Positions 22,978-35,562 of a stretch of DNA of 64,000 bases are shown here, in pieces. The notes beneath the pieces were generated by a model. The model was not told the origin of the DNA. It ran no database searches and saw only the letters and a list, made by a program, of their open reading frames with translations. Source of the DNA: Cinnamomum chago (lineage: Eukaryota; Streptophyta; Magnoliopsida; Laurales; Lauraceae); the NCBI GenBank assembly GCA_038049695.1, contig CP142452.1, positions 69,259,501 to 69,323,500 on the forward strand, written 5' to 3'. Positions within the stretch are counted from its first letter, which is position 1; every line of letters begins with the position of its first letter. Position numbers and translations under genes: made by a program.

Positions 22978-24835
22978 CTATCTGATTAGAGCATTAGAGT
23001 CACATAGAATCATTCGCAGTCAATTTTCCATTAATCATGTCTATATAAATCATATAGAATCATTGGTAGTAAATTTTCCATTAATCCTCATTTTATTTGA
23101 GAGGTGTACTCATCTTATCTAGGTTAGAGTTGAAAAAACAAATTATCAATTGTAATTTAAATGCAAGCAACAACAGATCTATCAAATTAGTAATAACATA
23201 GTAAGCAAGTTTATAACTTGGCACACATTATAAAATACTTGTAAAATAAACATAACGACAAATAAGCAACTGTAGAATAAAATACTTTTTCGTCTTTGTT
23301 GATGTTAATATATAATTCAACGTAAAAACATACAAAGTATTAAACACCTCAGTGAGAATCCTTAGGGCTTCTTCAATATACTTTTTCTTTATCAAGTTAA
23401 GCGGTGCATCCTGTGACTCATTAAGGAAAAAAGAATCAATGAAAGTGATTTCTTTGTTTTTTTAAAAATTAAAATCCAAAGGATTAGTCCAATGGGCGAG
23501 AGTCAATACTTGGAGGAGAAGGAATAAATGAAGGTTCTGATTCGTCACAGATGGGCCTCATTGAAGTTAAAAAAAAAAAACTACTACATGGGCCACTTAT
23601 GGGGTCCCATCCCAACTCACTGCTCTCTTCTTGAGTTGCGACCAGACCCAATTTGACACCCATCTAAACTGATCTCACCACTGGATTTGGGGTCTAACAT
23701 TTTCTGAGAGTTGAATTTAGGGGCCACATGTCGTTTACCTCAGATCATTTGGATCAAGCGGTGCATCCTACAACTCATTAAGGAAAGAAGAATCAATGAA
23801 AGTGATTTATTTTAATTAAAATCCAATGGAATAGTCCAATGGGTGAGAGTCAATACTTGGAGGAGTACGAATAAATAAATGTCCTGATTCGTCACATCTA
23901 TCTGATTAGAGCATTAGAGTCACATAGAATCATTCACAGTCAATTTTCCATTAATCATGGATATATGAGTCATATAGAATCAATGGTAGTCAATTTCCCA
24001 TTAATCCTCATCTTATTTGAGAGGTGTATTCATCTTATCTAGGTTAGAGTTAAAAAATAAATTATCAATTGTAATTTAAATGCAAGCAACAACAGATCTA
24101 TCAAATTAGTAATAACATAGTAAGCAAGTTAATAACTTGGCACACATTATAAAATACTTGTAAAATAAACATAACGACAAATAAGCAACCGCAGAATCAA
24201 ATACTTTTTCATCTTTGTTGATGTTAACATATAATTCAACATAAAAACATACAAAGTATTAAATACCTCAGTGAGAATCCTTAGAGCTTCTTCAATATAC
24301 TTTTTCTTTATCAAGTTAAGCGGTGCATCCTGCGACTCATTAAGGAAAGAAGAATCACTGAAAGTGATTTATTTGTTTTTTTTAAAATTAAAATCCAATG
24401 GATTAGTCCAATGCACGAGATTCAATACTTGGAGGAGAAGGAATAAATGAAGGTTCTAATTCGTCACAGATGGGCCTCATTGAAGTTAAAAAAAAAAACT
24501 ACTACGTGGGCCACTTATGGGGTCCCATCCAATCCCATCCCAACTCACTGCTCTCTTCTTGAGTTGCGACCAGACCCAATTTGACACCCATCTAAACTGA
24601 TCTCACCACTGGATTTGGGGTCTCACATTTTCTGAGAGTCAGATTTAGGGGCCCACATGTCATTTACCTCAAATCTTTTGGATCAGGCGATGTATCCTAC
24701 AACTCATTAAGGAAAGAAGAATCAATGAAAGTGATTTCTTTTTTTATTTTTAATTAAAATCCAATGGATTAGTCCAATGGGTGAGAGTCAATACTTGGAG
24801 GAGTACGAATAAATAAATGTCCTGATTCATCACAG
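22978..24835. repeat. Two-copy tandem repeat, 920-bp period, in the outer Helitron
   Basis: The block starting CTATCTGATTAGAGCATTAG recurs at 22978 and 23898 and the copies stay similar for about 900 bp. Within each copy a block of about 140 bp (GGTGCATCCT..CTCATTAAGG to GTCAATACTTGGAGGAG) occurs twice (near 23402, 23760, 24322 and 24685). Non-coding. Confidence 0.8.
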
Positions 24836-25026
24836 ATGGGCCTCATTCAAGTTTACAAAAAAAAAAACCCTACTATGTGGGCCACTTATGGGTCCCCCGA
24901 CAGGAAAAGTCATACCTTCTTATCAATACTATAGATATGGATACTTAAATTCTTGAGATGAAGGATGCAGTTATGGACATGAAAAAATCATTCAGTAGGC
25001 TCCACCTTAAATTGCGGTTCTGAACA

Positions 25027-26256
25027 TCTATTATACTTAGGGAATGTAGTCTCCCTTGGTATGCTGACACATGTCCTCCTTCACATGAAGACACATGTCC
25101 TCCTTCATCAAGCCACTTGTCCCTCCACTAACCTCCGCATAATTTCCTCAACAAAACCTTCCGCAAAAAAAAATTAGGTCCTCTACGAAGAGAAAGAGAA
25201 GAAGACGAAAGGAAGAAGAAGAGGGCTGAGTTCAGCCTGCAACTCCAGCAGAGAAGAAGAAGAAGAGAGACACTCTTAGAGGCCAGCTTGTAACTCCACC
25301 AGAGAGGAAGAAGAAAAGGGCTATGACTCTGATTTTTGAGAATACAAAACAACGACGAATGACACTCCTGTAGCACCATCACTCTTAGAGGTCAGCCTCC
25401 AACTCAGCACCTCTACCATCCGTTTATGGACGATGGATGATAATTACTTAAAAATGATTTACAGACTTGAAAAATGATCATCTTATTTTGTAGCAAAATA
25501 AATTTATGAACTGTTACGAAGTCAAATCATTTTGTTGAATAATCATTTTGGGATAATATCATTCTGGAAATGAAATGGTTTTAGGGTCAATTTCATTATC
25601 CAGTAAAGAATCCTCTTTTGAACTCAATGTAATACTCGTGACTGTTGGTGATTATGAGATTTGGGGAAGAAATCTCTGTGGGTTTTACACAAACAGGTTG
25701 TATGCCTCATGAGAAATTGAATGCGTTTTTCTGCCCAATCCCGTTTCTTTGAAGAGAACCATTAATGTGGTCTCACTTGTTGAAGAAATTTGTGCATCTT
25801 TTATACAAACAAGTTATGTGCTTTGTGAGAAATGGAATGAAAGATCGTTTTCACCATTTCATATTCTTGATTCATTCCTAATAATTTCGAGTTATCGTTC
25901 TATCTTATTTGATACTTATGCAGCGGGGGAACACTTGGACTTCTAAAGTAACCATCCATTAAAAGATAAACATTGAAATTTGTCCAAGTGTGAACCATGA
26001 ACGATCGGTTTCACAATTTCATTTTCTTGATTCATTGCAAATAATTTCAAGTTATTGTTATATCTTATTTAATACTTATGCAACGGGGGAACACTTGACA
26101 TCAAAAGTAACCATCCATTAAAGGATAAAAATTGCAATTTGTCCAAGTGTGAACCAGCCTAAAAGATTCAACTCATTACCTTAACTCTGTAAATACTTCC
26201 TAACTTAGGATCTGAGTACAACATCAAAATAACAGCAAGAACCCCCACCACCCCCC

Positions 26257-26287
<31 letters not shown>

Positions 26288-27715
26288 ACCCCAAAAACAT
26301 TACAAAAGTACTTATGCAACGGGGAACACCTGCCTTCAAAACTAATCATCTATTAATGGATAAAAATTGCAATTTGTCCAAGTGTGAACCAGCCTAAAAG
26401 ATTCAACTCATTACCTTGACTCTGTAAATACTAATCCCAACGATGGGTTTGAGTACAACATCAAAATAACAGCAAGAACCACAAAAAAAAAAAAAAAAAA
26501 AGAAAAAGGAAAAAAGGAAAAAGAAAAAAAGAAAAGAAAGGAAACCCAAAAAACATTAAAAAATTACCAAAAAGAACCATAACAAAGCCAATCTTAAACA
26601 GAAACAACCCTCAAAGAAAAAAATAATCCCATTCAGCGGGAAAAAATGGAAAAAAAAGCTTTTTATAGAATAAAACAAGATGCACAACAAGGAGTTCATA
26701 TTAAAGTGCATCATTTATAACACAAAATAAAAAAGAGGGTGTTTTGCTTGAGAAATGGTAGAGAAAACTTTTCACAATACAAATTTGAAGAACCGTTAAC
26801 AGTTTTATTTGCCTTTGCTCCACATCTAGTCAGCCCCAAGGAGTTCTGAGTTTTTACCAAAACAGTTAGTCCTCCAATTCACTATGTTTGAAAGTTCAGA
26901 AATTGTTGACAGCATTAGTCCAGAGTCGTACGCGTTAAAAAATTTGGTACTCTTGATACACGATTTTCCAAATTTTTTTTTCCTCGCATGACAACTACAA
27001 CCAACTATTCTCCCAAAACATTACAAGTAATTTCAATATGGGGCACATTCAACACAAATCTACATTTTTAATAAACACTTGCGACCACTCAAATCTAGGT
27101 GTAAATACACATAATGTGAGTCACATCAGTCACTCGATTCACCACGAACAAGATCAACCAGGAGATAGGACAAGAACCAGGCAAAGGTAGGCACGACGTG
27201 TAAGATCCACAATCTTGCATTTAAAGCGGCAACATCATGGTCATTCCAATGTAACGTCGGGCCACAGAATGATCAAAACATCGAGTACTTAATATTCTTT
27301 TCAACTCCTCAGTATTATTACCCGACAATACTAAGTATTTTAAGGCTGACAAAAAAAAAAAAAAAATTCATTTCATGAAATAATATTGTCTTCTGCTCAA
27401 GGAGAAAAAATATCTCAAAGCGTTGGAGCTTTGGTTCTAGAATTGGAATATTGCAACTCTGGAAATATGCTTGCTTTATTCTTTTGTTTTATTGTGAATG
27501 TGTCTTTTATTTATTTATTTTTTTACATGTGCTTCATCAAACTCTATTTACACCTCACTTAAAGAATAAAACATCTGAAAAAAATATAAAGATCAAATTA
27601 GCAACAAAAAGAATGACTCAAAAGTTTACTAATTAATAAATTTAATAAAAATAATTCGTATTAGTCCGTACATTTGGTGGTTCCGTAGTCCGTGCATAGC
27701 ACGAGATTTTGCTAG
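25027..27715 (+). mobile_element. Inner Helitron, non-autonomous, plus strand
   Basis: The 5' end TCTATTATACTTAGGGAATG (25027) is preceded by A. The 3' end has the hairpin CGTGC-ATA-GCACG, then AGATTTTG and CTAG (27712-27715), followed by T. It shares about 120 bp of 5' end and about 60 bp of 3' end with the outer Helitron, so both belong to one family. Removing it joins TTCTGAACA to TTCACTATAATGG. No helicase is seen; contents are AT-rich repeats. Confidence 0.75.
25850..26480 (+). repeat. Diverged tandem repeats around a C27-A11 homopolymer
   Basis: Three copies of a unit containing ACTTATGCA(A/G)CGGGG and AATTTGTCCAAGTGTGAACCA start near 25914, 26076 and 26311. Between copies two and three lies a run of 27 C (26251-26277) followed by 11 A. 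All non-coding. Confidence 0.75.
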
Positions 27716-28016
27716 TTCACTATAATGGAATGATACGTATCGGATCATCTCTTGTTTATTAAATTAGATGGTTAAAGAGGGCCTGAGTAGGAGATAGGAG
27801 AGTAGTTATGGGAAGTTGGTTTCTTTTTGAGGAAGTTATGGGCCGGTTTGTTTAGAGAGGATAGTGGAGAGAAAGGAGAGTGGAGATTTACTTGAGGAAG
27901 TTATGTGGAGGTTAGTGGAGGGACATATGGCTTGATGAAGGAGAACATGTGTCTTCATATGAAGGGGGACAGGTGTCGGCATACCAAGGGAGACTACATT
28001 CCCTTAGTATAATAGA

Positions 28017-30263
28017 TAGGTAGTAGCATTTGGGAAAACCTGTGGCTGGATTGAATCCCTATCGCACAACGCCAGAGGCCAGACCTACAGGCTAAATGGA
28101 AGAAGGTCAGGGCCCTGACTTCAAGGCAGCCCGATTCTGAAAGAAATGGGTGGGTTTCGTGTTTGATCGGAGGTAGAGTGGCTGCGCCTTTCGCTATGGG
28201 TTCTTCTCATATTCAATATGTTTGAAGAGGTAGAATTCGCAGATGCGAAGGGCTTACTCATAACATTAACAAAAACTACATGGAGTATGCAACTCTTTTG
28301 ATTCAATTCATACAACATATAAAGTTGAGCATTTGAAGTTTTTGCAAGGTATTTCCTAATCCTCTTGAGTTTCTTGAGCAACGATTGTGAGCCTGTAAAC
28401 TTGGTTTGCAATCCTCCTTTGGTATTGAAATTTTTCTTAATGGGTTTGTTGCTTTAGTAAGTGGTTTTACAAAGAACCTAAAGTCAGCCAAGAGTTTGCA
28501 GATTCACCAGGATCCACAAGTTTTCTTATGCTTTAGAGGATATTAATGCTATTAATGGGGTGACAGATTGGAGCATTCAATCATTAGTTGTGGATATTTA
28601 AGCTGCTGGTAGATGTTGGTTTTGCTCATTGGATGGTCAAGTGTGGGCAGTCTGGGTATAAGGCGATTTGGGCTGCGAATATATACCATTGCTAGTATTT
28701 TTTTTTTGTTGAAGTTTTTGGCTAATCCAAGGGGGGTTAGTAAGTATAAGGCATGGATTTAATTCGAGAGTGATTATTATTTAGATTAGCATCAATTTAT
28801 TGTGAGTGCTAATTCAAAGGGGATCCGTAAGTGTGTGGGGTCAGGTATATCATGAAATATTCTACTCGACAGTAAAAGGTTACCTCTCATGTGAATCCGC
28901 AAGAGCTGCATCTTATCTGAACAAGTAGACCTTAACACTAAAACATCATTGGACCATCTAAATTTATAAAACCATGTGGTCCACTATCCTTTACCATTGG
29001 TTAGATATACAGGTTGACACTAACACATGCATATTTAAATAGGTTGTGTTGGTTAGTGAATCAAGTCAAATCAGAACCATTTTACTGCAGGTCAGATAAA
29101 TCTGGCCAGTGCCCCCTCCCACTGGTAATCATTTGTCTTATTAGGGTAAATATCACCAGGAAAAGCAGAGAAAAGCTAAGGTCAGGGGCCATGACTCCTG
29201 AGTCACATAGCCTTGAAGTTCCAACAGGAATGATTAGGGAGGCAACAGCAAAGATTTCTAGCGGGCAAGGTACCAAAGAACCACCGCCCTAGATCATAAT
29301 TGTTTAATTGGTCCTATGCATGAGATTGTCTCTAATATAATCATTCTCATTAGTTGGAAGCACATGGCCTTGAAAGCATAATTGAAATGTCTTCAAATAT
29401 CAACATTGGCACTGTATAGGCCTAACAAAAAATGGTGTTATTGACATGGATCAATGTATCAGTCACATGGTCAGTAAATTTCTTAAGCTGACATGGATCA
29501 TTGTATCAGTCACATGGTCAGTAAATTTCTTAAGCTGAAAAAACGAAAGAAATTTTTTTAAATATGGCATTAAGATTTTGTCTTATTTCAAGAATAAAGG
29601 ACATAACTTTCAAAACTTTTCAAGTTAGTCCATAAGTCTTCTAACAAGTTTTCAATTAAGGACATCCGGCTATTTAAAGGTGTTTCCGGCGACTTTTTAC
29701 CTCATTTTTTTTTAAATATCAAGATTACCCCTTAGTTAAAGCCATGACATGGGTCCCACAATAGTCGAACACCATGACAGCTAGTTGTTATTAATCACCG
29801 TAAGGACGCTAATGATAAAAATAAGGAGAATATAGAGGAAGTAAAGGAGGGCTTTAGTTCAATCAAGCCTAATAACACCGCGTTCTTTCTAGACCCTTTT
29901 TTTTTTTTTTAAATAATAAGAAGAAAAGTTTCTCTTGCATCCAATTTCTAAATGCTCACCTTCGATTGTCAAAAGAAGAAGCAAATAAAAAGAGTGCAGA
30001 GAGAAAGAAAGATATAGAGGGGACTTCCTTTTTCTTTGTAACTTTTATTTTTTCTTTTCCCTTTTTTGGGAGCTCCGTTTGTTGCACGATGATCCTCGAC
30101 CTGGAGGGTTTGCCCCCGGCGTACCCGAGCCATTCAGGTTACACGTGTGTGTGACACGTGCTTTATCAACCCTGTCTTGGACCCCTCTCTCTCTTCCTCT
30201 TATAGGCATGTCATTTAATTGAATTTGTTTCAAGAGTTGTATGGCTGGTATCAATGAATAAAT
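28017..30263. other. Unassigned DNA between the Helitrons and the giant MULE
   Basis: No frame resembles a known protein. A 47-bp unit (TGACATGGATCA.. to TTCTTAAGC) is tandemly duplicated at 29442-29537. Two CACGTG motifs, 13 bp apart, lie at 30142 and 30155. A 30-bp piece near 28321 (AAGTTGAGCATTTGAAG..) also occurs near 21683. Confidence 0.5.
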
Positions 30264-30272
30264 TTTGTTTTT
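30264..30272 (+). repeat. Target-site duplication, left (TTTGTTTTT)
   Basis: Nine bases directly before the left TIR (CAATAAGTCT..), identical to 50786-50794 after the right TIR. Nine-bp duplications are diagnostic of Mutator-like elements. Confidence 0.88.
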
Positions 30273-30403
30273 CAATAAGTCTTTATGGACCGAATTATTG
30301 GCCCGATTTGGAGACCGATCCCAGCTGGACGGTGACCTGGAATCCAGCTGGGATGATTTTGAAGACTGAAACAAAAGGAAAATGAAAGCCCGCTGAATAC
30401 TGG

Positions 30404-30461
30404 ATGAAATTCGCCCGCTCCCGCTCTCTCCATCAGGCGACCCTTTGTCTAACGAAAGCTG

Positions 30462-30500
<39 letters not shown>

Positions 30501-30702
30501 GCGACCCTCTCTTCCGATCAGCAGCTCTCTCTCTGTCTCTCTCGCTCAACCCTCTCTTCCGATCATCAGCTCTCTCTCTGTCTCTCTCGCGCGACCCTGT
30601 CCATCCCATCGCAGCGCCTCCCTGCTAAAATCTCAACAGGGTCATCTTCCATCCCATTGCAGCGCCTCCCTGCTAAAATCACAGCGTCTCTCTCGCCTCA
30701 GG
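30404..30702 (+). promoter_or_regulatory. CT-rich leader, probable first non-coding exon
   Basis: It holds a CT run of about 35 bp (30464-30498) and two repeats of the block CTCTCTTCCGATCA(G/T)CAGCTC. It ends in CGCCTCAG followed by GTTTGGTG, a plausible donor near 30702. The next plausible acceptor on this strand is TTTTTTAG at 36988-36995, four bases before the FAR1-like ATG. An identical arrangement on the right arm faces the Ulp1 gene. No initiator has been located. Confidence 0.4.
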
Positions 30703-31884
30703 TTTGGTGTTTTCTCGAATCCCTCTATTTTTGTTTCCACTTATGGTAAAGAGATTTCCAGCTTCTACTATTCTCATCCATTTTTCACAATGGAAATGGA
30801 AGTTTTATTTTACTTCACTTTACTTTACTTGTTTCAGGTTTTCTCCTTCTCTTTCATTTCTAGGGAGATTATAGGGTTTTTTTTTGGGGGAACCATAGAT
30901 TATTGAACCTGTGCAGGATTAAAATTAGAAACCAGGGTTTTTGTCTTTTGTGTATGCCAGATGTTTGATTGATGGCGTATTTGGGAACTACCATGAATTT
31001 GTAGGTGGAATGAAACCCACCTCGTTCTTTATCTAGGGTAGTATCATGAGCAGGGACCAGATTAGATGGGAAACCATTCACCTTTCCCAGCCCAGTGCCC
31101 AGCCCTGGTCCTGCCTCTGCCTACTTGGAATTTCTTAGATAGGAAATTCATATGGATAATCTTTTTTAATGCTCTAATTATTTTTAAGAACTTCTACCAT
31201 AAGTCGCCATTTGTAGTACTTGAACAGGTCTGCTGGCGCATTCTATGATCCACGGAGAAGCTCTCAATGCAAATCCATGTTTTGAGACATGTAAAAAAAA
31301 ATAAAAAAATGCTCTATGTGATTCAGCATTATTCTATTCTTTTGCATCAGGATAAGATGATCTAAGTAGATCATATACAATCACTTGTCAAATCCCATGA
31401 TGTAAGCATATGGAACTGATATCCTTCCAGTGATTCTTTTTATGCATGTTCACTGGCTTAGCTTTTTCAATTTAACTGTTTGTTTTCATCAGAAGGCTAC
31501 TATGAGATAGTGAGATGAGTGAATTCTTCAAGTAGTATATCAGGTAATGTACAGCTTCTATTATTTACTTTTAGAAACATCTCTGCCTATCAGTTCCTGA
31601 TCTCTGCCTTACAGTTCCTGATCTCTGCCTTACTCTATACTGGAAATCCTGAGCGGTGCTTTTTAATATGAAAATAGAAAGCCATGAGTTTTATATATTT
31701 GTATCCACTGATATATGCTACATGAGTGTGCCACCATCAGGAGAGATTGCATGTCCATGTGGTGCATTAGTGGGCTAAATGGCTGATGGCTGCACTTTCT
31801 TTTCTTCTTACATAACATTCAGCATATGTCTTGAATGTAATTATGAGAACACACTCATTGGCTGCTGCTGTCTTTACCACATAT

Positions 31885-33891
31885 TGATAGTTAATGCATT
31901 ACAGATCTGAAATCTGATTCAAGAGGACGTCCATGGCTGATCTAGTTTTAAAACTTGAAACTAATCTGATTTTCCAGCCATGAATCATGCATAAAAACTC
32001 CATGATATCATTATCAACATGTGTCTAAATAAAAGGAGATGATAGAGGACTATTACCTTGATGATTTGAGTGCCTCTAAACTCTGAAAAGAAAGACTTCA
32101 AAGGTCTGAAACCAGCCTGCAACCAGCAATACAGGTGCAGGAATTTGTTGCAGAATTTTTCTCCTTTTGATCTTCTCTCCTATTCCACTTCCCAATCTAA
32201 TTGGTCTTGATGGTGGGATCAAACTATGGAATCCTAAGAAGGGTTTTCTGAACTTCTCTTTGTGGAAACAACCCAGGACCTGATATCCTCTCCTATGAAG
32301 AAGAAGAGGGCAGCAATGGGTTGGGCGTGAGTGTGCTTCACCCTTGCTCTTGGGCGGCCAATGGAACCTTGTGGTGATTCACGCCCCTAGGGTTTTTATT
32401 CCCCTTGATTTCTGATGTGTTGCACGCCCAAGGGGACTCCCATATATTTATAAAGATTAGATTCCTCTTTGGGAATCCTAATTCCAATAGGAATGTCAAT
32501 CCCTAAAAAGAATAGCAACCTTCCCCTTTAGTTGTGCAATACTTACTAATTAAAGACACTAAAATTAGTAACCTTTAATCAATGGAATTCTTACCCAAAG
32601 AGGAGTCTTTCCTTCCAAGTAAAGATACCTAATCAAACTTGGAAACCTCACACAAGGGGCTCCACTTATGGCTGGCCCACAAGATAGCTAAACACACCAT
32701 GGCCCACTAGTAAATAATTTAGCTAGAGTTAAATTCATGTATGCCATCAAGAGCCTATTAGAATTTAAACTCAAAATTATTCTTCCACAAAATAATTCAA
32801 CCTCATATCATCTAATTAAATTAGGAAACCATGCCAATATAGGAAAGTGGCTAGAAGAGGGACCAAAAGACATATTTGCCCTTGGCTCCCAAAATGACCA
32901 AAATGTCCATGCTAACCCCATAGCAACATTAAGATCATTTTAACCCTAACTCATTCCACTAGAGAGTTATGGTTGCACTCCAGGGACAAATATTAAATTG
33001 CAAATAAAGCTCATCATAAATAGACGATTGTCTTTGACCTACCAAGTACAATGACCATAATGCCCCTCTATGTAACATCCATAATCAAGTAGGTTAACCG
33101 ATGTACTATCTACCTTCTTGATTACATATCAACCTTAGAACTTCATACCCTTGACTTAATCATCATCCGGATATCATTCTCTTGATCCAAGGAGCGACCC
33201 ACAAGTTCAATATCCATATGGAACATCCATATACTAAGATCTTAGATTCTGATGATTAATCGGATAATTCTAAGGGGACGATCATTCCATCACATGATGG
33301 CATAGATTCCATATTGCATTTGCACGTCCCAACTAATCAAGCCCGAGCACCCAAAACACAGAGCTGTTGACCCATGAACAGGATCTCACCCATAGTGAAT
33401 TAAAGCACAAGAACTTGACTTCGTCAGTTCATCCACAAATGCTCAAGATTAAGAGCACTGGTCACTCAGTAGCTAGAGGTGATTTGATCTCTCTCTGTGA
33501 TAGTACTATTTTAGAGATCACACCTACAAGTGGTCCTGTTCAATGCATGACACATGCACTAATGAGATAAATCCGGAAAAGCCTCCCGTGACTTAGGTAA
33601 GTCACCCTGAATACAGGAGAGTATCTCATTATAACTTATACCAAGATGAAGTGCCCAACTCCATCTCTCAGTTATGAACAAGTTTATTGTTTCAAGTGTC
33701 CATGACTCAGACCTAACTGTGTGTAGCCACTACACACCTAAGTCATTACTAGAAAACAATGGGCCTTACACAACCATACATATACACAAGTATAAAGAGA
33801 AAGAAGTCATTCCATTAAATAACCAATAAATATCCAGTAACAGAGATGTGAGTGCAGTCAGTAGGCTTTAGGGCATACACCAATCCCAACA
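31885..33891 (-). mobile_element. Solo LTR (probably copia-type), left TIR copy
   Basis: On the minus strand it begins TGTTGGGATTGGTGTATG and ends ACTATCA, 2,007 bp, with the same 5-bp flank on each side (ATATG, seen as CATAT at 31880-31884 and 33892-33896). A TATA box (TTTATAAATATATGGG) lies in its 3' third. No internal retrotransposon sequence or second LTR is adjacent. The short frames in it are noise. Confidence 0.62.
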
Positions 33892-34380
33892 CATATATCT
33901 TTCTTAAGGCAAAGCTTGTACTTACTAATCAAACTAAGGATGAATGGATTAATGGCTTATAATATAAAATTACTGCAGTACTCATAGATTTTTCTTATTT
34001 TTGTTTCAACAGTTTATTTATTGTCTTCAAGTATTTTTTTTTTCAAAATCAATTTGGATGTGTGAGGTGTCTAATCAAATTACAAATAATTGAATTGTAA
34101 TATTTCTATATTTAAAAGTTTTGGAAAATTCCAAGATGGGTGGACTTGCTCAGTAGAGTCTCTCTTGTTTGAAATATGGTCTTGCATGCTGGTCAGAACT
34201 TGCTTGAAATATGTTGCATATAGATTGTTTGAACCGAGCTAAGTATCCATGTCAGGCACATATAGGATACGATGTTTTATCTGATTCTTCATGGATTTTT
34301 CATTACTAATTTAAACATTGCTTCTTTTTTTTTGTTAAATGAATTTAATAATTTTTTAGCTGATTCTTTTAATCAATTTC

Positions 34381-34505
34381 TTTTTTTATTTATTTAGCTC
34401 TGGTAAATAGTCATCCACCCAAACCCAAACGCACCACCAAAGTCCCTTGCCAAAGAGAGGTGCCCCACCACTGAGCCACCAGTGGATAGGCATTTTGTCA
34501 ATTTT
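34381..34505 (-). mobile_element. SINE, left TIR copy
   Basis: On the minus strand it carries a polymerase III A-box TGGCTCAGTGG (complement of 34468-34478). Near its 3' end are a degenerate B-box region (GGTTTGGGTGG) and a TAAATAAATAAA-rich tail. AAATTGA-like flanks could be a TSD. It differs from the SINE at 4319. Confidence 0.6.
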
Positions 34506-35562
34506 TTTGATACCTGATAAGATATTATTATGTATTTTCTTCTTTTGAAGTCTTACTAAAGCATAAAATATTTAGTACTTGATTATTTACAGTATGATTT
34601 GTATCAATTTTTATGGTACCACTTTTGTGTCCTATTCTTAGTTAAAATAAATATTTGCTATATTACTGAAATTTATTAGAATTTACACTGAATCCATGAA
34701 GCTTAATGGATTTGCCAAATTGGACACCTTTTATCTGTTTCAGAATTTTGACACATGTACCTGTGCTTAAGCAACTTAAGGTTGAAACAGATACTTGATT
34801 AAAATTATTTGAATACCTATTTGAGGCAGAACTGAAAATTAAATCTTTTTAAATTTATTTTGAAGGCTGAATTTTGTCAGGAGTCCATAAATTTAGTGTT
34901 GGAAATTTTAGGCTTATATCATATTTTGATCAAAGTGATCCCAGCCAATTCTGACTATTCCGAGTTTTCCCGGACAACCATGATTTGAGTTGACATCGTA
35001 TAGTGAATTAACCTTAAACCAAGTAGCCATGGATTTCATTGCTCAAATATTCCTTATCCATCATGTGCATCAGCTGCATGTTTTTGTTAGAATATCCATC
35101 CCTAGATGGGGCGAAGACTAAAGTGTTGGTGGTTGTTATATGTAAGTGACCATCTAATTTTTCCATCTTTGCTGCTAAACATTTTCTCATCATGTTCCCT
35201 CTTAAATTGTTTGTTATACTCCATTGCCTATTATTTTCTTTTTTTCACCCATCTCCAACAAATTACTCATCCATTTTCCTATTTTCATGTTATGAAAATG
35301 ACAAATATCCATTTATCATCATCTCCTTATGGCATATTAGAAGAAATAGTAGAAAATGAATTTTACTCCAAGGTCTTCTGACTGAAGGCAAGCACTGTTA
35401 TGGACTTATGGTTCCTTTTGTCAGATCATGTTTTACTCTTTATTAAGGCTACCTGAAAATTCTATATGTACGTATACCATTAAATGTAACATGTCATTGC
35501 TACAGGCAGCGGCAGGCTTACTAACCCCTGTTCAGTTTTATCTCTCTTTCTTGGCCCCTGTT

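Larger units (their letters stand above)
21812..28016 (-). mobile_element. Outer Helitron, non-autonomous, minus strand
   Basis: On the minus strand the 5' end is TCTATTATACTAAGGG (complement of 28001-28016), preceded by A. The 3' end is a hairpin (CCGTG-TATAG-CACGG) followed by GGTTTTG and CTAG (complement of 21812-21815), followed by T. TC start, hairpin about 8 bp before CTRR, and insertion between A and T are the Helitron hallmarks. Removing it restores ..GCATGTA/TAGGTAG... No RepHel helicase is present. It contains a 920-bp tandem repeat and the nested Helitron 25027-27715. Confidence 0.75.
30273..35562 (+). repeat. Left terminal inverted repeat, 5,290 bp
   Basis: It mirrors 45435-50785 with only occasional substitutions and one microsatellite length change. 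It contains a CT-rich leader (30404-30702), a solo LTR (31885-33891, minus), a SINE (34381-34505, minus) and AT-rich DNA. The inner boundary is where TTGGCCCCTGTT (35551-35562) stops matching. A 91-residue frame at 35106-35381 recurs in the other arm with substitutions and resembles nothing. Confidence 0.88.

Noticed and set aside
21811..27716. ACTAGCAAAA inverted ends read as TIRs of one cut-and-paste transposon
   Set aside because: They interleave with the TCTATTATACT ends at 25027 and 28016, have no TSD, and fit Helitron rules when paired the other way.
28121..28491. Minus-strand frames of 62 and 96 residues
   Set aside because: No recognisable domain, overlapping frames and no splice or promoter signals.
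32737..33570. Two small frames (also mirrored near 47428-48261) read as conserved genes
   Set aside because: They are identical only because the arms are copies; they lie inside a solo LTR and resemble no protein.
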